DNA of 14,067 nucleotides from positions 1 through 14,067 of the forward strand of contig CAKQQU010000040.1 in NCBI GenBank assembly GCA_934271085.1. The letters run 5' to 3'. This DNA comes from an uncultured Bacillota bacterium. GTDB taxonomy: Bacteria > Bacillota > Dehalobacteriia > UBA4068. The notes beneath the pieces were generated by a model. It saw only the letters and a program-made list of their open reading frames with translations, was not told where the DNA came from and did not search any database. How positions within the stretch are numbered: position 1 is the stretch's first letter; every line of letters starts with the position of its first letter. This document shows, piece by piece, positions 1-5,979 of this stretch. Both the position numbers and the translations under genes were made by a program.

Positions 1-72
1 CTGCGCTTTGTGCCTTACGCAAAGATGAAAGCAGAGGGTTACGGATATCTTCTGTATCTGTTCGAGGAATGA
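1..72 (+). CDS. C-terminal end of an unidentified protein (partial)
   Basis: Frame 1 is open from the window edge to TGA at 70-72 and gives 23 residues ending in GYGYLLYLFEE. Codon choice is ordinary for a bacterial gene and the rest lies outside the window. I do not recognise the family. The opposite strand is also open here: an ATG at 145-143, six bases after the stop of the neighbouring DUF6061-type gene, runs off the left edge for 48 codons, but it has no visible ribosome site. Only one of the two is likely to be real. I prefer the plus-strand reading weakly. Confidence 0.4.
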   Translation: MRFVPYAKMKAEGYGYLLYLFEE

Positions 73-151
73 GTTCGAAAAATACAATGATATAATAAGT
101 AGCGGCCCAATCATTATGAACCGGGACGCTGTCGTTTATGCTCATGTCGGT

Positions 152-370
152 TTATTCAAACAGGACGTTCAGCTTGCTGTTCAGAATCAGATCGGCATAG
201 GCAAGCGGGCCCTTGTAGATCAGATAGTTCAGCTCTGACCGCTGGAAGCGGTTATCGGCAACTTCGCTTTCAACGGCTGTGCAGTCAATGGAAATCCGGC
301 TTCCATCGTCAAAAACCAGTTCTACGCTGGCTGTGTCGATGTTGAATTGATAGGATATAAGTTTGCTCAT
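152..370 (-). CDS. DUF6061-type small protein
   Basis: The product is a 72-residue acidic protein with the pattern VELVFDDGSRISIDC, then VESEVADNRFQRSELNYLIY and PLAYADLILN. I associate this with the uncharacterised DUF6061 family, which is common on integrated elements of gut Firmicutes (recalled, not searched). Two ATGs compete. The upstream one (376-374) starts one base after GGAGGT, which is too close. The second (370-368) has a 7-base spacing and is chosen. No enzyme motif, membrane segment or signal peptide is visible. It lies alone between the window edge and a long non-coding stretch, so its neighbours give little help. Function is unknown. Confidence 0.72.
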   Translation of the reverse strand: MSKLISYQFNIDTASVELVFDDGSRISIDCTAVESEVADNRFQRSELNYLIYKGPLAYADLILNSKLNVLFE

Positions 371-506
371 GGTCATACCTCCAAGATGTTTTTTGAGGTG
401 AATCAGGCGGTCAATTCCGGGTGATTATTGGCGGGAATCATACCGAAACCCGCTGCAAATCATTCAAAATAAGTCGTTGCGAACGGTTAGTACGTATAAA
501 ATAGCT

Positions 507-528
507 GGCTACAAAACGGCTACAAAAT
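507..528. repeat. 22-bp imperfect direct repeat, copy A (two 11-bp units)
   Basis: Two back-to-back 11-bp units, GGCTACAAAAC then GGCTACAAAAT. The same arrangement recurs 191 bp downstream at 698-719, with 17 of 22 positions identical. The spacing and layout would suit binding sites for a recombinase or another DNA-binding protein, but no integrase gene is present in the window. Confidence 0.45.
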
Positions 529-697
529 TCGCAAGGAACCTATGTACAGCCCGAAATACGTGGATTGTTTGGACGAAAAGCGTATCGAGAGTGCATTTTA
601 TACCCCTAAATCAAAGCTCAAGACTTGAGTGGGAATAATCTCAGAGGTCAGAAAAGCCCAGTGAACACCGGATTTTTCGAGGGTTAAAGCCTTTCGT

Positions 698-719
698 GGC
701 AACAAAATGGCAACATTAT
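698..719. repeat. 22-bp imperfect direct repeat, copy B (two 11-bp units)
   Basis: Two 11-bp units, GGCAACAAAAT then GGCAACATTAT, matching copy A at 507-528 in 17 of 22 positions. It lies just upstream of the terminator at 738-779. Confidence 0.45.
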
Positions 720-737
720 TTGAATTATTGTAAAAGT

Positions 738-779
738 AAAGAGCTATCAGATTTTTTGAAAGTCTGATAGCTCTTTTTT
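738..779 (+). terminator. Strong intrinsic terminator in the accessory region
   Basis: A perfect 14-bp stem (738-751 with 763-776) with an 11-base loop leads into a run of T at 773-779, so it acts on plus-strand transcripts. No intact gene ends just upstream, so it probably belongs to a gene lost or degraded in this stretch. Confidence 0.75.
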
Positions 780-860
780 GTATGCTGTAAAATTTTAATT
801 CACCGATTATGTTAGTCCTCTTTGCTAGAGTTTTCAACCCAACTATACTTTTCACTTTTA

Positions 861-889
861 CAAGGCAGTCGGTTGAGCCCTTGTTTTTT
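861..889 (+). terminator. Possible weak terminator
   Basis: CAAGG (861-865) pairs with CCTTG (879-883), followed at once by six T (884-889). The stem is only 5 bp, so this is weaker than the hairpin at 738-779. It would insulate the downstream promoter from read-through. Confidence 0.4.
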
Positions 890-928
890 CTATCAAAAAA
901 GTTTGGAACTGTCCATGTGTCTTATCTG

Positions 929-966
929 CCATAAGCCTTGAAAATTTCATAAACTTATGGTATAAT
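929..966 (+). promoter_or_regulatory. Promoter with flanking inverted repeat, driving the repressor/SAP operon
   Basis: TTGAAA (938-943), a 17-bp spacer and TATAAT (961-966) make a near-consensus sigma-A promoter about 50 bases before the repressor start. The perfect inverted repeat CCATAAG (929-935) / CTTATGG (954-960) brackets the -35 box and abuts the -10 box, with half-site centres 25 bp apart. That position suits an operator bound by the repressor encoded immediately downstream; the autoregulation is inferred. Confidence 0.75.
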
Positions 967-1014
967 AAATTATTTTGTTAGTGCAATAGCATTTCATCGG
1001 AAGCGTGGTGCGTT

Positions 1015-1227
1015 ATGGTAAAGAATGATTTTGATATAGACGTAAAGGTCAAATGCCTGGAAGAACGCGTCACCCAGGCGCAACTTGCCGAGATGGTGGG
1101 GACTTCCGCTCCGTACATCAGCAGGCTCATAAACAAAAAAGACGGCATCGTGAACAAGGTGTTCGTGGAGATGCTTGAGAAGCTGGGTTACGATATCCAG
1201 ATCACTTATGTGAAGAAAGAGAAATAG
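1015..1227 (+). CDS. Cro/C1-type helix-turn-helix regulator, single domain
   Basis: This 70-residue protein is essentially one helix-turn-helix domain. Residues about 20-42 (TQAQLAEMVGTSAPYISRLI) show the XRE/Cro pattern: a first helix with QLAEMVG, a turn at TS, and a recognition helix with the PYISRLI signature. The C-terminus (FVEMLEKLGYDIQITYVKKE) has the usual end of compact repressors on gut Firmicutes elements. No dimerisation or protease domain is attached. The ribosome site is weak (GGAAG, 11 bases before ATG) and no alternative start lies in frame. The SAP-domain gene starts 10 bases after its stop, so the two are cotranscribed. It most likely represses its own promoter and may act as the regulatory or antitoxin-like half of the pair; the second idea is speculation. 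Confidence 0.85.
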   Translation: MVKNDFDIDVKVKCLEERVTQAQLAEMVGTSAPYISRLINKKDGIVNKVFVEMLEKLGYDIQITYVKKEK

Positions 1228-1237
1228 GAGAAAAGGC

Positions 1238-2413
1238 ATGGGACTGTGTGATATATTCAAAACGAAGAAGATAATCGGCGTGTCTAATGGCATATCACAT
1301 GCAGTTTCGAATTCGAAAGATTCTTTTGCAGATTCGAGTTCAATATCTCCGGATGAACGCCCTTATTACCAGCCAGATGATTATTATACCTTCTACTCAT
1401 ACCCAGGGACAGATATGGCAACTCGGGTGATAACATTTGAAGAACGAAAAAAGACGTCTTTTCCTTCGGCAAGAGGGTTGTATGTAGCCGAAATAATGCT
1501 TCTTGAGTATTGCTCTCAGGGAAAATACCCAAAACCTAAAGACGGTTATCCGGGGTTATGGTGGTTTAAATATGGAATCCGCGATGTAGGTCATTCTTTA
1601 GAATCGCTTAAGAACAGAGACTTTCTCCAATGGGCACCAAAAGTAAAGAGTCTGGGCACATTAAAAGTTGACGAATTAAAACAACTGCTTACTAACGAAG
1701 GACTTTCCACAGTGGGCAAAAAGGCTGACCTGGTAAGCAGAATCGCAGCGGAGATCCCAGATGAGAGGCTTGTTATTCCCGGTTATGAACCAAAATACGA
1801 GTTAACAGATTTAGGAAAAGCCGAACTGGAGGATAACGGTTACGTTCCCTATATGCACAGGCACAATCATCTTACTACTGAGGATAACAGGTTTGGGGAA
1901 GCATTTACTGTATGGGATATCAACAAACTGTTTCCGGATGGAAATGCTACAAACTGGCGCAGAGTTGTAGGAGATATAGAGAAAGAGCGTTTTGGTGTAG
2001 ATATGGCAAATGCCATACCCGTAGAAAAGACAAAAGAAGTTTCGAAGAAAACGGACTATGTTGCCCAAAGGGATGAGGTTCGAAAATATCTCGAGTCGAT
2101 GAAAAAAGAAATTGCAAAAGGAATAAAGACGGCTGGGGATGGCTTTGAGGAGGAATCGCAAGGACTTGATTTTAAGTCTACCGGCAGGGATAAAGAAGCT
2201 CTTGTTAAGTTTTACATTTCAATAGGCAAACGATTTGATGCGCCGGCACTGTACAGGGAGACAGTTAAGTTGCTACGAAAGTATGGTATGTACGAAGAAG
2301 AATTATCTGTTATTAATGCAGGGCTGCTGAATATCCCTAAAAATAACGGCCATAGAGATGAACTTTTTGAGAGGAAGAAAAAAGTTCAGGAACTTATAAG
2401 GAAAAACAAGTAA
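1238..2413 (+). CDS. SAP-domain protein with winged-helix-like and TPR-like segments, function unknown
   Basis: This is a 391-residue soluble protein with a good ribosome site (AGGAG, 7-base spacing). A SAP motif lies at about 140-172 (LKVDELKQLLTNEGLSTVGK, then KADLVSRI); SAP is a helix-extension-helix fold that usually binds DNA. Segments on either side (about 80-135, and 187-200 reading YELTDLGKAELEDN) resemble two halves of a winged helix, as if SAP were inserted into it; this is inferred. Residues about 315-375 (FYISIGKRFDAPALYRETVK onward, paired helices with IGKRFDAP and RKYGMYEEEL) look TPR-like. There is no signal peptide or membrane segment, and no nuclease or ATPase motif is seen. 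It shares an operon with the upstream repressor and is followed by a truncated zinc-ribbon gene. I recall near relatives in Clostridia only as uncharacterised SAP-domain proteins. Confidence 0.75.
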   Translation: MGLCDIFKTKKIIGVSNGISHAVSNSKDSFADSSSISPDERPYYQPDDYYTFYSYPGTDMATRVITFEERKKTSFPSARGLYVAEIMLLEYCSQGKYPKPKDGYPGLWWFKYGIRDVGHSLESLKNRDFLQWAPKVKSLGTLKVDELKQLLTNEGLSTVGKKADLVSRIAAEIPDERLVIPGYEPKYELTDLGKAELEDNGYVPYMHRHNHLTTEDNRFGEAFTVWDINKLFPDGNATNWRRVVGDIEKERFGVDMANAIPVEKTKEVSKKTDYVAQRDEVRKYLESMKKEIAKGIKTAGDGFEEESQGLDFKSTGRDKEALVKFYISIGKRFDAPALYRETVKLLRKYGMYEEELSVINAGLLNIPKNNGHRDELFERKKKVQELIRKNK

Positions 2414-2428
2414 ACGAAGAGGCAGAAA

Positions 2429-2536
2429 ATGAAGATAGTGAGTATGGTTTGTACGAACTGTGGTGCATCATTACAGGTGGATGCGGATCAGAAGAATCTG
2501 ACCTGTAATTATTGCGGAAACAGCTTATATGCTTAA
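2429..2536 (+). pseudogene. Truncated zinc-ribbon protein gene
   Basis: The frame encodes 35 residues with CTNCG near residue 8 and CNYCG near residue 26, a two-knuckle zinc ribbon (MVCTNCGASLQV, then NLTCNYCGNSL). It starts 15 bases after the SAP gene with a modest ribosome site (AGAGG). As I recall the family, its proteins continue after the second knuckle with an acidic segment and a helix rich in Glu, Gln and Ala. Here the frame stops two residues after NSL, exactly where the opposite strand begins to read as a broken acetyltransferase. I read it as the 5' remnant of a longer third gene of the operon. The alternative is a genuine 35-residue zinc-binding peptide, because both knuckles are intact. 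Confidence 0.6.
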
Positions 2537-2686
2537 TAATTCGCTCGATGCATTAACGCTATCGTGCGGATACCAACGACAATATTTAGCCACGCGTTCG
2601 TCATTTGCCTAATTGGTATATATTGCTTGAGCATCATTATTATTAAATTCACGTAATATAAGATTTTTTGTATAGAGCTTGTTCAT
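2525..2686 (-). pseudogene. N-terminal remnant of a GNAT acetyltransferase
   Basis: An excellent ribosome site (AGGAGGA, 6-base spacing) precedes ATG at 2686-2684. The frame reads as the start of a RimJ/RimL-like GNAT: LYTKNLILREFNNNDAQAIY, then a TAG at 2611-2609 where the family has Trp (TNW), then ANDERVAKYCRWYPHDSVN. It stops at 2525, about 53 codons in, where a functional GNAT would be three times longer and still lack its acetyl-CoA-binding motif. The gene is therefore broken twice, by a TGG-to-TAG change and by loss of the 3' two-thirds. Its end overlaps the truncated zinc-ribbon gene on the other strand. Family assignment is from motif recall. Confidence 0.75.
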
Positions 2687-2731
2687 TTTATATCCTCCTA
2701 ATTATTATATTTTTATGTTTGAAAACCGGTC

Positions 2732-3160
2732 CTATTTATGTTGTGTTATATCATATTCCGGATAGTTATAACGCCAACGGTCATATTCCTCTTTGGTAAT
2801 CTCACCGTTTCTGTATTTCTCGGCTTTTTTTTGCCACGCAGAGAACATCTCAAACATCGTTATGTAATTTGTACCCATCCCCTTGTATAAGTGCAGACAC
2901 ACTTCTCCGTCCAGCTCAGTGATTTTAAGACCGTATAAATCTTCGAGGGCAAATAAAGTGTGAATTAGGCCGTTGTAGCTGTCTATATCAGGAACGGTTC
3001 AAGCCTGCTGCGGTGATAATTCAAACACCTTTGCAAGTGTATTAGTTAAATCAGCTTTAGGCGTTCTTGAGCCTGACTCATACTGTGCCATACGAATGTC
3101 GGCAGTCTTTTCGGGAAAACCGACTACCTTTCCTAAATATTTTTAAGGCATTCCACGCAG
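2732..3160 (-). pseudogene. Decayed XRE-family transcriptional regulator
   Basis: One minus-strand frame carries a recognisable repressor interrupted by two stops: TAA at 3145-3143 and TGA at 3001-2999, ending at TAG 2734-2732. The N-terminal part reads LRGMP, stop, KYLGKVVGFPEKTADIRMAQ and YESGSRTPKADLTNTLAKVF, a classic helix-turn-helix. After the TGA it continues with VPDIDSYNGLIHTLFALEDL and later MFEMFSAWQKKAEKYRNGEI and TKEEYDRWRYNYPEYD. The frame is kept across both stops, so the damage is point mutation rather than frameshift. The true 5' end is lost or unreadable above about 3180. It lies 45 bases upstream of the GNAT remnant on the same strand, so the two were probably neighbours in one element. 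Confidence 0.82.
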
Positions 3161-3289
3161 ATTGTATAAAAAAAATTATTCCCCGATTGCCATAGCAAGT
3201 ATATTCTTTATTTATGTACTTTGCAATTAGTATAAGAACCTCGCCAGCATCTGGTAGTATTTTTAGCGAAGATCTCCAACCTCTCCTGC

Positions 3290-3318
3290 TTGACAGAACC
3301 TTGTACTGAATTTAGAAT
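3290..3318 (+). promoter_or_regulatory. Strong promoter reading straight into a terminator
   Basis: TTGACA (3290-3295), a 17-bp spacer and TAGAAT (3313-3318) form a near-consensus promoter. The -35 context GCTTGACA is the same as at both tRNA promoters in this window (6456 and 11784). The predicted start, near 3325, lies in the left arm of the hairpin at 3322-3369, so there is no room for a gene. Confidence 0.55.
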
Positions 3319-3321
3319 AGC

Positions 3322-3369
3322 AAAAAGCAGCGCTTCGGTTTATACATAATAACCCTTGCGCTGCTTTTT
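3322..3369. terminator. Bidirectional intrinsic terminator
   Basis: Left arm AAAAAGCAGCGC (3322-3333) pairs perfectly with 3358-3369. Inner GGTT/AACC (3337-3340 with 3351-3354) can extend the structure across a small mismatch. There are T runs on both strands, so it can end the minus-strand ATPase transcript and any plus-strand transcript from 3290. Confidence 0.75.
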
Positions 3370-3477
3370 ATATACCGGGATATCATATCGAAGCCCGTTT
3401 TTAAAGCAAAGGCGGACCGCTTTTTTTCTGCCGTAATGGCTGCGCACTTCCTTTTTTAGCCGATTAAACTCAGTCTA

Positions 3478-4533
3478 TTATTCTTCTTTTTCGGCGGCTA
3501 TAGCCAAAATGCGGTTAAAAAGAGAGCTGCCCACCGCATCAACGGCGTCAAAATCCATAGCCCGGGAATAATGCAGCTCCAATTTGTCGTGAATATCCTT
3601 GGCCCTGGCAAAATTGTCTATTGCCGAATTTATCAGAGCGTTACGCTCATCGGGATCTGCCGGGGAAAGGCTTTCGCCGATTTGTCTGCAGTCTATCAGA
3701 CGATCTGTTTCCTGCAGTGTGTCCGGCATGTTTTCACCTATATCCAGAATAGCTGCCTCCAGATCCGGTATAAGCAGCAGTTGAATATCGTCGGGCCGCA
3801 TAGCCGGATGATAAATCTCACAGTAATGGCCTTTACCGGTAGCTTCCTGCAGAAGCCTGCGGATAATTATTTCCTTGCCGCATCCGGGAGACCCCTGCAG
3901 CAACCAGCGGCGGCGGACTGTGCGGGAAAGTTTTTCACTGAAATCAACAATACCTCTGGGAGTTATGGCAGATGAGAAAAGATGGCGGCTGGCAGCACCG
4001 CCGCAGAATATCTCCCCGGAAAGATCTGTTGTCATCTGATCCACAGAAGCGCTGTTTATAAGCTCATTGTCATATTGATCCTTAAGCAAGGCTCCGGCTT
4101 CTGCCAGCTTTTCATACCCGGCAGCATAGCAGCTGCCGATTTCGTCAGTAAGGGCAATTATATCTTTTTTACTGCTTTTAAGCATGGCTCTGTTCCAGTG
4201 AGAGCCAAGGTCGACTATTTCTTCAACCGCTCCCGGATATCGGGGATCCATATTATGGGGAGGCGTACCGTCGATTACCCCCAGGGAAAGCGCGGGGATA
4301 ATGACTCCGTCGATGGAATCGTTATCCGAACTGCATTGCCAGAATTCCACATCATAGCCTCTTTCCAGCATGGAGCCGCCTATTTTACGCATCAGGGTGC
4401 TTTTACCCGTGCCGGGACCCCCTTTTAATATATATACCTGTTCCAGCCCTTTTAAACCGTCCTTATAGTGGGAAATAAAGCCTTGCGGCGTATTATTTCC
4501 GGGAAACAGATATTTGATGTTTCCTTGGCGCAT
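3478..4533 (-). CDS. P-loop ATPase of the PRK06851 type with tandem nucleotide-binding-like domains
   Basis: The start at 4533 is set by AAGGAGGA with a 6-base spacing; an ATG 15 codons upstream has no such site. The product is 351 residues. The N-terminal half has a canonical Walker A, GGPGTGKS at 38-45, in YILKGGPGTGKSTLMRKIGG. The second half repeats the layout with GSPGCGKE at 214-221 (LLQGSPGCGKEIIIRRLL), where Glu replaces the Ser/Thr that normally coordinates magnesium. The second site may therefore bind nucleotide poorly or play a structural role. I recognise the overall pattern as the uncharacterised PRK06851 family of clostridial ATP-binding proteins. No membrane segment is visible. 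It is divergent from the Ala/Glu-rich gene across 99 bases and is followed by the terminator at 3322-3369. Substrate and process are unknown. Confidence 0.82.
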   Translation of the reverse strand: MRQGNIKYLFPGNNTPQGFISHYKDGLKGLEQVYILKGGPGTGKSTLMRKIGGSMLERGYDVEFWQCSSDNDSIDGVIIPALSLGVIDGTPPHNMDPRYPGAVEEIVDLGSHWNRAMLKSSKKDIIALTDEIGSCYAAGYEKLAEAGALLKDQYDNELINSASVDQMTTDLSGEIFCGGAASRHLFSSAITPRGIVDFSEKLSRTVRRRWLLQGSPGCGKEIIIRRLLQEATGKGHYCEIYHPAMRPDDIQLLLIPDLEAAILDIGENMPDTLQETDRLIDCRQIGESLSPADPDERNALINSAIDNFARAKDIHDKLELHYSRAMDFDAVDAVGSSLFNRILAIAAEKEE

Positions 4534-4632
4534 TGGCAATCCTCCTTGTTGTTTTGTCACCTTTTGAATATGCTGCAAGTTATATTTGGTGCAAGTACCG
4601 CATAAGTTGTTTTAAGATTGGAGGTCAACACT

Positions 4633-5922
4633 ATGCGCCAAATTTCCACAACATTAGTGAGGACGGTTTTTTTGCCGGCAGGTTCACCGCCTATTGGCAG
4701 CATTGATCATATTCAGGCTGATCTTTCAAATAAAGATATTTTTATTGAACATCAGCGGATGTATTGCCGGGGCGATCTTGATGTCATGGTAGACTATACT
4801 TCGTTCCCGCTGGATCGGGGCAGCCATATATTCCCGGAGCATTGCCGTCCGGAACAGGGAAGGGCCTGGCAGGCCTTGCTGAATATCCCCTTTGCTTTGA
4901 GCGAGGATATAGACTGCATGATGACTGAACCTCTGAATATTGCTTTAGGGGATATAAACTGGTTTATGGTTGCTCCCCAGGCATTGGAAATGGAAGTGGA
5001 AATACTGATAAGCGGTAAAGAAATTGCTGATGCCCCAAAAACCAGGGAAAACAGGCAGAAAAAGGACGGTGGTTGGCATATGGTTAGTGTGGAGGATATG
5101 GAAAGAGAAAAGGCGGCAGAAACTGGAAAACAGCTATCTTGGGAAGCGACTGCCAAAGATGGCTGTGAAAAAGATGATAACAAGAGCGATACCGGACCTA
5201 TGCGTCTGATATCGCTGGAACCGGCAGATTCTGCGGAAAATTCCGCTGAAGAGCCCGCAGCTTCGGCCGTTGAAGATGAAAGGCAGGAAATACTTACTGC
5301 AATGCCGGCGGAGCAACCTGTTCCGGAAGCTGAAGAAACAGCCGAAGTCAGTGGCGCCGCTGTGGAAGAAAAGGCTGCAGTGGCGGAAGAAAAGGAAGCT
5401 AAGGCGGAAGAAATGGTATTAGCAGAGGAAGCTGGGGCGGAAGAAACGGCGGAAATACCGGAGGAGGATTCCGGTACGGCTCAGCTTAAGGTTAACGAGC
5501 AGCCTGCAGAAGTGGTACGCATTGTTTTCCGGGAAGATAAGCTGCCTAATGATGATGAGATCGCTAAGGCAATAGAGGAGGCTAAGGCGGAAAAGGCAGC
5601 CTATGAAGCAAAAAAGGCAGCGAAAGAAAAGACTGTTTCTGCCAAGAAAGCGGACGTAAACGGGCAAATTGATACAGAAGCAGATAGCGTCAAGAATGAG
5701 CCTGCGGATAATGCCGATGAAGCTATAGCCGCAGAGGCATTGCCCGGCGAGGAAGAGTTACCCGAAGCGGCAGCCGTTATGGCGGAGCCGGCGCCATCTG
5801 GAAAACCCAAGAAAAAGCGGCGTAGTTTCGGCCTGCCCAGGCTGGATGTGGATGCCCAGAACAACAATATTGAGATATCGGCTTTTAATATAAATATAAA
5901 GCTCCCCGGGATGCGTGATTAA
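4633..5922 (+). CDS. 429-residue protein with conserved-looking ends and a long Ala/Glu-rich linker, function unknown
   Basis: GGAGGT with an 8-base spacing fixes ATG at 4633; the TTG at 4618 overlaps this ribosome site. Residues 1-128 form a compact, non-repetitive domain (LVRTVFLPAGSPPIGSIDHI through INWFMVAPQALEMEVEILIS), loosely reminiscent of SPOCS/DUF3794-like beta domains; that likeness is weak. Residues about 135-390 are low-complexity, rich in Glu, Ala and Lys, and probably extended or coiled. The last 39 residues start with a basic patch (KPKKKRRSFGLP) and end in a short beta-like segment (NNNIEISAFNINIKLPGM). There is no signal peptide or membrane segment. The gene is divergent from the PRK06851-type ATPase, so the two may share regulation. 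It could be a cytoplasmic scaffold or a spore or envelope morphogenesis factor. I do not recognise a named family. Confidence 0.8.
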   Translation: MRQISTTLVRTVFLPAGSPPIGSIDHIQADLSNKDIFIEHQRMYCRGDLDVMVDYTSFPLDRGSHIFPEHCRPEQGRAWQALLNIPFALSEDIDCMMTEPLNIALGDINWFMVAPQALEMEVEILISGKEIADAPKTRENRQKKDGGWHMVSVEDMEREKAAETGKQLSWEATAKDGCEKDDNKSDTGPMRLISLEPADSAENSAEEPAASAVEDERQEILTAMPAEQPVPEAEETAEVSGAAVEEKAAVAEEKEAKAEEMVLAEEAGAEETAEIPEEDSGTAQLKVNEQPAEVVRIVFREDKLPNDDEIAKAIEEAKAEKAAYEAKKAAKEKTVSAKKADVNGQIDTEADSVKNEPADNADEAIAAEALPGEEELPEAAAVMAEPAPSGKPKKKRRSFGLPRLDVDAQNNNIEISAFNINIKLPGMRD

Positions 5923-5933
5923 AAAATATATTT

Positions 5934-5942
5934 TGGTATAAA
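5934..5942 (+). promoter_or_regulatory. Possible extended -10 promoter for the YdcZ-like gene
   Basis: TGGTATAAA (5934-5942) is an extended -10 element (TGn plus TATAAA) without a clear -35 box. Starting here, a transcript would begin inside the left arm of the hairpin at 5940-5978 and would not fold it, leaving the downstream ribosome site free. Confidence 0.35.
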
Positions 5943-5979
5943 ATATCCTTCGATACAAATATGATCGGAGGATATTTTT
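5940..5979 (+). terminator. Hairpin that both resembles a terminator and covers a ribosome site
   Basis: The 15-bp stem (5940-5954 with 5964-5978, one G-U pair) has a 9-base loop and a T-rich 3' arm. It begins 17 bases after the Ala/Glu-rich gene stops, so it can end that transcript. Its right arm contains GGAGG (5967-5971), the ribosome site of the gene starting at 5980, which would be hidden in any read-through RNA. Confidence 0.6.

Larger units (their letters stand above)
377..1014. other. Long intergenic stretch of an accessory region
   Basis: No convincing gene is seen in these 638 bases. They contain paired 22-bp imperfect repeats (507-528 and 698-719), a strong hairpin terminator (738-779), a weaker one (861-889) and the promoter of the downstream operon (938-966). 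A 28-codon frame starting MYSPKYVDCLDEKRIESAFY (542-628) has sensible codons and could be a remnant, but it has no ribosome site. An 85-codon minus-strand frame at 598-855 runs through the terminator hairpin and looks spurious. Confidence 0.5.
3161..3477. other. Intergenic stretch between the accessory patch and the resident block
   Basis: No intact gene is seen. On the minus strand a short frame (ILPDAGEVLILIAKYINKEY, around 3190-3260) has coding-like composition and may be further debris. A strong plus-strand promoter (3290-3318) fused to a bidirectional terminator (3322-3369) is the main structure. The remaining 100 bases before the ATPase stop codon show nothing clear. Confidence 0.5.

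Noticed and set aside
1..145. A minus-strand frame starting six bases after the DUF6061-type gene (ATG at 145) and open to the window edge
   Set aside because: No ribosome site, and it conflicts with a plausible plus-strand C-terminus at 1-72. It is not excluded, and the sequence to the left would decide.
598..855. An 85-codon minus-strand frame in the left intergenic region
   Set aside because: It runs through the strong hairpin terminator at 738-779, has no ribosome site and resembles no family.
3408..3437. GCGGACCGC followed by seven T, looking like a terminator near the ATPase stop
   Set aside because: The arms would leave a one-base loop, which cannot fold; only the T run remains.
3571..4428. 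Plus-strand frames opposite the PRK06851-type ATPase
   Set aside because: They overlap the full length of a gene with clear P-loops and lack motifs or ribosome sites of their own.
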